Shown here piece by piece: positions 58,347-64,000 of a stretch of 64,000 nucleotides of DNA. A program made the translations under genes and the position numbers. The DNA comes from Bradyrhizobium sp. 199. GTDB taxonomy: Bacteria > Pseudomonadota > Alphaproteobacteria > Rhizobiales > Xanthobacteraceae. The number at the start of each line of letters is the position of its first letter. The stretch's first letter is position 1. Location of the stretch: NCBI RefSeq assembly GCF_023073355.1, contig NZ_JADPJI010000008.1:62001-126000 (forward strand), in the 5' to 3' direction. The notes under the pieces are model-generated. The model made no database searches, was not told the DNA's origin, and saw only the letters and a program-made list of their open reading frames with translations.

Positions 58347-59220
58347 GTGCGGTCCCCGGTCTGGAAACGCCCTTGCGTCCGATCGCGCGACGGCCGACTT
58401 CGCCGATCATCCCGGCGAGGCTGAAAGTAAGCAGCTCGAATTTGTTCAGGTGCACGCGCTCGCGCAGGGGATCGCGCACCTTCAAGAGGCGCACGATGCG
58501 GTCGGCATAGGCCTGGATCACCGAAACGTCGAGGCCGAGGCGGAAATCCCGGATCTCCGCAGCAAGCGACCTGCCCTCGTCGAGCAGCGCCTCGTTGCGG
58601 ACGGCGAGCGCCTGCAGGCAGGCCAGCATCGCCGGCGGCGACTGTGAAAGCCCGAGTTGCTCGACGGAGGCGCCGCTGGCCGCCAGCGCATCGCGCGGCA
58701 GATAGACGCGGTTGAGCTCGCGGAAATCCTTGCCGCAATCCTGCAGGTGATTGTTGATCTGGAGGCCCGCGCAGAGCGCATCCGATGCGGCCCAGGTCGA
58801 GGTGCTCTCGCCGTGGACGTCGAGCATGAAACGGCCGACCGGCATCGCCGAATAGCGGCAATAGTGAATAACCTCGTCCCAATTCTCGTAGCGCAGCTTG
58901 GTCACGTCCATGCGGAACGCGACCAGCACGTCGAGCGCATGGCGCGGCGCCATGCCGCGTTCGGCGAGCGCGCGGCGCAGAGTCACGGCTTCTGCCTGGG
59001 TGTCGCCGTTGCCGAGCAGTTCCGCCTCGAGCAGGTCGAGATAAGCGAGCTTCTGGTCGGGCAGCAGCGTCGCGTGGTCGGCGATGTCGTCGGCGGTGCG
59101 GACGAAATTGTAGTACGCCAGGATCAGGGCGCGATGACGCGGATGAATGATCCAGGACGCGACGGGAAAATTCTCGTCGCGGTCACCTTTGCCGGATCGC
59201 AATTCGCTCGCAGAGGTCAT
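58336..59220 (-). CDS. hpnC: HpnC, hydroxysqualene synthase
   Basis: 294 residues from MTSASELRSGKGDRDENFPVAS (ATG 59220, with a ribosome-site-like sequence before it). A paralogue of HpnD with motifs FVRTADDIADHA (near residue 50) and NNHLQDCGKDFRELNRVYLP (near 171). In the HpnCDE pathway HpnC turns presqualene diphosphate into hydroxysqualene. It is the first gene of the minus-strand hopanoid operon hpnC-hpnD-hpnE-shc-hpnG. Upstream in-frame residues are not family-like, so a longer start is not chosen. Confidence 0.94.
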   Translation of the reverse strand: MTSASELRSGKGDRDENFPVASWIIHPRHRALILAYYNFVRTADDIADHATLLPDQKLAYLDLLEAELLGNGDTQAEAVTLRRALAERGMAPRHALDVLVAFRMDVTKLRYENWDEVIHYCRYSAMPVGRFMLDVHGESTSTWAASDALCAGLQINNHLQDCGKDFRELNRVYLPRDALAASGASVEQLGLSQSPPAMLACLQALAVRNEALLDEGRSLAAEIRDFRLGLDVSVIQAYADRIVRLLKVRDPLRERVHLNKFELLTFSLAGMIGEVGRRAIGRKGVSRPGTAHDA

Positions 59221-59366
59221 CGAGGGCTGGTTTACAATCGTTTGGACAGAAAGGGCTTCTTCGCTCGCGGGCTGATGCCGGCGATCCGCCGCGGCCCCCA
59301 TATAGGGGAATACGGCCGCAAAACCAATCCTGTCTGTCGATGGCTGCCCTTTGTGGATCGGCCCCG

Positions 59367-59388
59367 AAAAGGCGGCCCTGGGGCCGCC
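59367..59388 (-). terminator. Intrinsic terminator after the small Cys-rich gene
   Basis: GGCGGCCC (59371-59378) and GGGCCGCC (59381-59388); on the minus strand followed by TTTTCGG. It lies 22 bases beyond the stop at 59411. Confidence 0.75.
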
Positions 59389-59410
59389 TGTCGTGGGCCA
59401 GTGGCCGAGC

Positions 59411-59644
59411 TTACTGGTTATGGGTCTTCAGGACCTGGTCGCAGGCCTGCGAGATCTTGGCCCGGTTCTCCTTGAGGCAGGCCAGGATGGTGAAATCGCC
59501 CTGGTCGATGACGGGACGGCAGAACTTCTGCACGTCACGCGTGCAGGCCTTCTGCTCGGCGTCCGTGCCACGCCCTTGCTGGGCGAACGCCGCCGTCGAC
59601 ACAGAGGCCGACAGCAGGGTGAGAGCGACGAGAAGCTTACGCAT
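59411..59644 (-). CDS. Small secreted cysteine-rich protein
   Basis: 77 residues. Signal peptide MRKLLVALTLLSASVSTAAFAQ, then a short mature part with four cysteines (ACTRDVQKFC and LACLKENRAKISQAC). The spacing resembles the CxxxxxxxC units of Cys-rich repeat proteins found in periplasms. Function unknown; it is upstream of the hpnC operon on the same strand but with its own terminator, so it is not part of it. Confidence 0.7.
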   Translation of the reverse strand: MRKLLVALTLLSASVSTAAFAQQGRGTDAEQKACTRDVQKFCRPVIDQGDFTILACLKENRAKISQACDQVLKTHNQ

Positions 59645-60105
59645 TGTATTCCTTCATTCTGACGGCAGAACGGCACCGGACCCGGACTGCACAGGGCGGA
59701 CGACCGGAACGGATTGTTCTGATGGCAAGTCGCCGCGGGAGGTGCGGCCTCAGAGAAGGCACAAGCGCTGGCAAATGCGGCCAAATTGGCGCCGCGCCCA
59801 CCAAATCAGGTCTTCCCTGAACCCTCATTGGCAAATGTAAGAGATTGATACTACGTCATAATTAAGGGACGCTGCGTTTTACTGCATACCTGTTGCAGAG
59901 CTGCATCTCTCGGCCCCCGCCTTTCCCGCCAGAAACATACGGAAAGAGGGCAAATTGGCGGATCCAGGCTTGGTGCGAGACGTTGTGAACCGCCATCTCT
60001 CGCAGCCTGGCTTTGAACCTCACACTGGCTCGGAGCACTAAACTTTCGATGTGGCGAGACGTTCTCAGGTGTAAGCGGGCGTCGTTCCAAAACGGGGATA
60101 TTGAG
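59645..60105. other. Divergent intergenic region between two small secreted protein genes
   Basis: 461 bp without a supported gene. It includes an AT-rich part (TTGATACTACGTCATAATTAA, about 59848-59868) that could serve as promoter. A direct repeat GCGAGACGTT occurs at 59975-59984 and 60054-60063. Confidence 0.4.
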
Positions 60106-60603
60106 ATGACATTCTTTGGGCGATCTGGACTGGCAATCAAGGCGGCTGGCATCGGGGCGGCGCTGCTCTTCTCGGCTTCGACAAGCCACGCTCAGTCCTC
60201 CGGCCCATTTGCCGGTTTCGACGGCGCGTGGACCGGCACCGGCACGGTATCGCTGTCCGACGGCTCCACCGAGCGCATTCGCTGCAGGGCCGACTACAAG
60301 GTCGCCGGCACCGGCCTCAATCTCAAGCAGGCGCTGCACTGCGCGTCCGACAGCTATAAGTTTGACCTCACCAGCGACGTGACGAGCCAGGGCGAGCGCA
60401 TCTCCGGCAACTGGAGCGAGACCAACCGCAACATCTTCGGCAATCTGCAAGGCACCGCCGGCGGCGGCCAGATAGAGGTGTTCGTCGAGGCCAACGGCTT
60501 CGCCGCCAATCTGTCGCTGCGCACCAACGGCACCAAGCAGACGGTGCAGATCTCTTCCAAGGGCGAGATCCGCGGCGTCAACATCACGTTGACGAAGGGC
60601 TGA
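60106..60603 (+). CDS. Secreted hypothetical protein
   Basis: 165 residues from MTFFGRSGLAIKAAGIGAALLFSASTSHAQ, a Sec signal peptide. The mature part has alternating beta-strand-like segments (FAGFDGAWTGTGTVSLSDGS, ERIRCRADYKVAGTGLNL and FDLTSDVTSQGERISGNWSE) and two cysteines. I recall similar proteins as conserved hypotheticals in Bradyrhizobium, but no function is known. Followed by a clear terminator at 60632-60662. Confidence 0.72.
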   Translation: MTFFGRSGLAIKAAGIGAALLFSASTSHAQSSGPFAGFDGAWTGTGTVSLSDGSTERIRCRADYKVAGTGLNLKQALHCASDSYKFDLTSDVTSQGERISGNWSETNRNIFGNLQGTAGGGQIEVFVEANGFAANLSLRTNGTKQTVQISSKGEIRGVNITLTKG

Positions 60604-60631
60604 TCCCCTCCCCGCGTCGAGAAGGAATAGG

Positions 60632-60662
60632 GCCCCCGGTTCTCGCGCGCCGGGGGCTTTTT
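60632..60662 (+). terminator. Intrinsic terminator after the secreted hypothetical gene
   Basis: GCCCCCGG (60632-60639) and CCGGGGGC (60650-60657) followed by TTTTT. Confidence 0.85.
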
Positions 60663-60723
60663 GCTGACATGGACGATTTTCGCGGGCATCTTCCGACGTG
60701 CGCGTTCGATCTTAAGTTCATCG

Positions 60724-61974
60724 TCAGGGTCGACGCGTGAGGGGGGAGGCAATCGCAAGGACCCCGAGCAGTCCGAATGTGGCCGTCAACACCTGTATCA
60801 GACCGAGGTCGCCGGCATGGTCGATGGCGGCGCCGGTGAGCGGTCCGCCCAGCATGCCGCCGATGCCGCTGCTGAATGTAAAGGCCGCACTGCCTGCCAA
60901 CACGGTCGAGCCGCTGAAGCGATGGCCCAGTTCGGCAAGAGCAACCGTCGTGACGCCATAGGCGCATGCGCCCCAGACGAACAGCAACACAAAAAGCGCG
61001 AGCGCTCCGTGCTGGACCGCAACGCTCAGCAAGACGGCGCCGCCTGCAGTCGCCATTGCACACCCCAAGAGCACGAGCCGTCGTGGAAACCGGTCCGCAA
61101 GCCAGCCGATCGGGACCTGCAAGACCACGTTGCCGCCATTGAGGACGGCAAGGCCGATGGCCATCGTTTGCTCGGAATATCCGTTCCTCACCCCGAATGC
61201 CGGAAGAAAAGCGAGCGTGGCTTGATCGAATAAGCCGAAGGCCCCAACGGCGGCAAGAAGAACCGGCGCGAGCGGAAGGAAGCTCGCGATCGAAGCACGC
61301 TGTTCGACTGCGAAGCCTGGAAGCCGGCGCGCGAAGATTGCCGTGATCAGCGCAGCGGTCAGCAACGCCGAAATCCCTACTGCGAAAGGCAGCCACCCTG
61401 AAGAGCCGGTGAGCGCGAGCGCGAACGGGCCTAGCGAAAAACCCGCAGCCAGGACGGCGGCATAAATTCCGACGATGCGGCCGCGATAGGCTGGCGCGGC
61501 GATCTCGTTCAGCCACGCCTTGTTGACGATGTAGAAGCCTCCGATGGCGAGACCGAGCACAAACCGCGCCGGAAACCAGACCCACAGCATCGGAAACATC
61601 GCCATCAGGACAAGAGCGGCGGCTGCCGTCAGCGCGAAACCGACGACGGCCCTGCCGCCGCCGACGCGCTGTGCAAAGCGCGGCACGCAGAGCGCCGAGC
61701 TCAACAGCCCAATTGGCGTCATCGCCGCATTGGCCCCGATCAGAAGATCGCTGAATAGTTCTTTCTTGAGGACCAACGCGAGCAGCGGCGAAGACAGTCC
61801 GGCGGCAACTGCGAAGACGCCGACGGTCGCCGTCACGAGCACGACGTTCTCCCAGTTCGCGGCAGGTTCACCGGCCCTGGAGATTGGAGCTACACCGGAA
61901 AAGACTCGATCCCGCGAGTCGATGCGATCGCCGGCAGGATTTGGCGCAAACTGGTGCTCCGGCTTGACGCGCAT
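60724..61974 (-). CDS. Major facilitator superfamily (MFS) transporter
   Basis: 416 residues with twelve hydrophobic segments. The usual MFS loop-2 motif is modified (PRFAQRVGGGRAVVGF), but the second-half loop is typical (GWLADRFPRRLVLLGCA). It probably exports or imports a small molecule by proton coupling; the substrate is unknown. It is on the minus strand and convergent with the secreted hypothetical gene. A cytosolic N-terminus of about 40 residues precedes the first helix. Confidence 0.9.
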   Translation of the reverse strand: MRVKPEHQFAPNPAGDRIDSRDRVFSGVAPISRAGEPAANWENVVLVTATVGVFAVAAGLSSPLLALVLKKELFSDLLIGANAAMTPIGLLSSALCVPRFAQRVGGGRAVVGFALTAAAALVLMAMFPMLWVWFPARFVLGLAIGGFYIVNKAWLNEIAAPAYRGRIVGIYAAVLAAGFSLGPFALALTGSSGWLPFAVGISALLTAALITAIFARRLPGFAVEQRASIASFLPLAPVLLAAVGAFGLFDQATLAFLPAFGVRNGYSEQTMAIGLAVLNGGNVVLQVPIGWLADRFPRRLVLLGCAMATAGGAVLLSVAVQHGALALFVLLFVWGACAYGVTTVALAELGHRFSGSTVLAGSAAFTFSSGIGGMLGGPLTGAAIDHAGDLGLIQVLTATFGLLGVLAIASPLTRRP

Positions 61975-62165
61975 GCAACCCTCCTGGAGCTGCGGCTGTC
62001 ACCCAAGGCGTTTAGTCTGTCCGCAGCCAAACGACGTTCTCGCAGCCCTTGGTTGAACAAGGTCGCGCAGCAAAGGTTCGCAGCCGTGAAAAAGATCGGC
62101 AGTCCCAAGCGCGTCTCTTGCACTTGAGAGCCCGAAGGGCGCTCCATGTGAGAGCGCGACGACGA

Positions 62166-64000
62166 CTAGATCGCCGGCTTGTCGGTGCCCTGCAGCTTGG
62201 CGTGCAGGTTGATCAGCCACATCGCCGTCGGCCGCAGGATGAAGAGGTCGGCGACCAGCGCCATGACCATCGAGAAGGCGCTGAGCCAGCCGAACAGCCG
62301 CAGCGACGGCAGGTCGGAGAACACAGTGACGATGAGGCCGCAGGCCAGCACCACCGTGGTCAGAATCAGCGCCGGTCCGACCAGCACGGTCGCCCGCTCC
62401 ACCGCGAGCGCCGAGCCGACGCCAGGTTTGTTCTCGAGCCTGAGGCGGTTGAGGAAGTGGATGGTGGCACTCAAGCCCAGACCGAACGAAACGGTGAGCG
62501 CGACGACGCTGGCGAATTGCAGCCCCTCGCCCATTGCCCACAGCACCGTTCCCGACATCACGACGGGGAAGATGCCCGGCAGGATGCAGGCGAACATCAC
62601 CACCCAGGAGCGGAAGGCAAGGCCGATGAAGATCGCGACCAGCGCGAATTCCACGGTGAGCCCGCGGTTCAGCTTCTCGATCATGCTGGCCGAATTGCGC
62701 GCGGCGATCGCGGCAAGACCGGTTACGGCGACCTCATAGCCGGGATGCTTCTTGCGGACGGCGTCGAGCTCCGAATCGAGCTTGTCCACGATCGGCAGGA
62801 GCTGGCTGGAATCCTTGTCCGGCACGCGGCCGGCGACCACGACCGCGTCCTGCTCGGCATCGATGAAACGACGCACCAGATGCTCGGGGATGACGCTGAC
62901 ATATTCCTTCAGTGTCGCGACGTCGGCGCTGCCGGCCTTTTCCGCAAGCCAGCGGCGCAGGGTCTCGACCGACCAGACATTGCCGACACCGGCCGCCTTC
63001 TCCACAGTCGCATGCACGTCCGCGATGGTCTGGAGCGTCTCCGGCGAATAGAGCGATTCACCCTTCGGGAACTGGATCAGCACGTTGACCGGATTGGCAC
63101 CGGTGAGCTTGGCATCAAGCCGATCGCTGGCGGCGACCGCCTGCCGCTTGTCCGGCACCTGGTCGGCGAGCCGGTAGCGCGGCTCCAGATTGGCGTAGAT
63201 GACACCGAGGCCGCCGACGAACAGCACCGCGATCAGGCTGAACAGGCCGGGGCGACCGACCATGCGCACCGCGATCCAGTAGCAGAAATTGCGCAGCGCC
63301 TGGACGCCGGCATCGGCGCTCTCGAACTTGGCCGCGAACGTCTTCTCGTTGCGAACGAGCAGCACGCCGAAGACCGGCACCAGCGAGAGCACCGCGACCA
63401 GCGCGATGATGGTGGCGGCGAGGCCCGCCTCGCCGAACTTGCGGATCAGGTCGGAGTTGGAGAACTGCAGCGCGATGAAGGAAATGCCGGCGGTGCCGTG
63501 CGTCAGCACACAGGCCGGTCCCACCACCAGCACGGCGTTCTTGAACGCGGTGAACTTGTCCTGGCCCGCGATCAGCCGGTCGCGCGCGGCGAAGGTGAGC
63601 TGCATCGAGTCCGAGAAACTGATGACCATGATGAGCGGCGTCATCACGTTCAGGAACATGTTGAGATTGAAATTGGCCCAGCCGAGCGCGCCGAGGGCCA
63701 GCAGGATCGCGATCATCGGCGGGAATGCCGCCGCCACCATGAAGGAGATCTTGCGGAAGAAGATGATGGCGATGACGCAGCCGGCGAGGATGCCGAGGAT
63801 GTTGTAGGTGAGGCCGTCGCGCTCGACCGCGTTGCGGATTTCGAGCTGCATCACGGGCACGCCGGAAAGCTGCACGTTGAGCCCGGTATCGCTGAGATCC
63901 TCCTTCATCAGCGCGCGGATGTCGGCGACGGTCTTGGTCAGCTTGCTGGAGGCGACCACCTCCGGATCGAGCGACAGCACGATCAGCGCCAGCGTGCCGT
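62166..64000 (-). CDS. MMPL-family RND transporter, 5'-truncated
   Basis: The frame is open through the window end, so the N-terminus is missing; 611 codons including the stop are visible. Segments such as FNLNMFLNVMTPLIMVISFSDSMQLTFAARDR and the second hydrophobic bundle (FALVAIFIGLAFRSWVVMFACILPGIFPVVMSG, LQFASVVALTVSFGLGLSATIHFLNR) match MMPL/RND lipid transporters. It resembles HpnN in type but is a separate gene, 13 kb away and downstream of the hopanoid operon. The lipid or substrate is unknown. Confidence 0.85.
   Translation of the reverse strand, partial: GTLALIVLSLDPEVVASSKLTKTVADIRALMKEDLSDTGLNVQLSGVPVMQLEIRNAVERDGLTYNILGILAGCVIAIIFFRKISFMVAAAFPPMIAILLALGALGWANFNLNMFLNVMTPLIMVISFSDSMQLTFAARDRLIAGQDKFTAFKNAVLVVGPACVLTHGTAGISFIALQFSNSDLIRKFGEAGLAATIIALVAVLSLVPVFGVLLVRNEKTFAAKFESADAGVQALRNFCYWIAVRMVGRPGLFSLIAVLFVGGLGVIYANLEPRYRLADQVPDKRQAVAASDRLDAKLTGANPVNVLIQFPKGESLYSPETLQTIADVHATVEKAAGVGNVWSVETLRRWLAEKAGSADVATLKEYVSVIPEHLVRRFIDAEQDAVVVAGRVPDKDSSQLLPIVDKLDSELDAVRKKHPGYEVAVTGLAAIAARNSASMIEKLNRGLTVEFALVAIFIGLAFRSWVVMFACILPGIFPVVMSGTVLWAMGEGLQFASVVALTVSFGLGLSATIHFLNRLRLENKPGVGSALAVERATVLVGPALILTTVVLACGLIVTVFSDLPSLRLFGWLSAFSMVMALVADLFILRPTAMWLINLHAKLQGTDKPAI

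Noticed and set aside
61890..62147. Open frame of 85 codons between the MFS and MMPL genes
   Set aside because: No domain resemblance and it partly overlaps the MFS start; probably non-coding or a chance frame.

Overview
This is a GC-rich stretch of chromosome from an alphaproteobacterium, most probably Bradyrhizobium or a close Nitrobacteraceae relative. The evidence is gene content (hopanoid locus with HpnN and HpnO, LexA-type imuA-imuB-dnaE2 cassette, NrsF/SigF pair, TIGR03808/TIGR03809 pair, Tct transporter, split methylmalonyl-CoA mutase) and many small palindromic intergenic repeats of the kind common in that group. The genus call is from recognition, not from a search. I saw no rRNA, tRNA, CRISPR array, complete insertion sequence or prophage.

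Layout. 0-4 kb: methylmalonyl-CoA mutase small subunit (5' end cut off by the window), a GFA-fold zinc protein and the mutase large subunit, all overlapping. 4-8 kb: an SRPBCC protein and a TctC-TctB-TctA solute uptake system behind a LacI-type operator. 8-9.7 kb: the mutase chaperone GTPase MeaB overlapping a pyroglutamyl peptidase. 9.9-12 kb: a Tat-exported beta-helix protein and its usual partner. 12.5-15.6 kb: an ECF sigma factor, anti-sigma factor and secreted subtilase. 16-18.3 kb: a diguanylate cyclase and a DUF2336 protein. 18.3-19.5 kb: SigF and its membrane anti-sigma NrsF. 19.8-31.9 kb: enoyl-CoA hydratase, TolC-like channel, P-loop protein, amidohydrolase, heavy-metal-type RND pump with adaptor, CoA transferase, small membrane protein and SDR.

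32-40.8 kb is a DNA-damage island. imuA-imuB-dnaE2 (translesion mutagenesis) is divergent from a radical-SAM DNA repair protein and a DUF4130-UdgX fusion, with one perfect LexA box (GTTC-N7-GTTC) between them. Both imuB and dnaE2 carry a palindromic repeat inserted in frame inside the coding sequence, and two more repeats lie between the LexA box and imuA. This is the most unusual feature of the window.

41-44.4 kb: M20 amidohydrolase, GMC oxidoreductase and an orphan HigA antitoxin preceded by what looks like the last codons of a lost HigB toxin. 44.4-59.2 kb: hopanoid biosynthesis. HpnC/D/E make squalene, Shc cyclises it, HpnH adds adenosine, HpnG removes adenine, HpnO aminates the side chain and HpnN moves hopanoids to the outer membrane; ispH (isoprenoid precursor supply) lies directly upstream of hpnH. 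The convergent hpnH and hpnG are separated by about 1.7 kb of gene-poor, repeat-like DNA with a decayed VapB-type antitoxin. 59-64 kb: two small secreted proteins, an MFS transporter and an MMPL/RND transporter cut by the window end.
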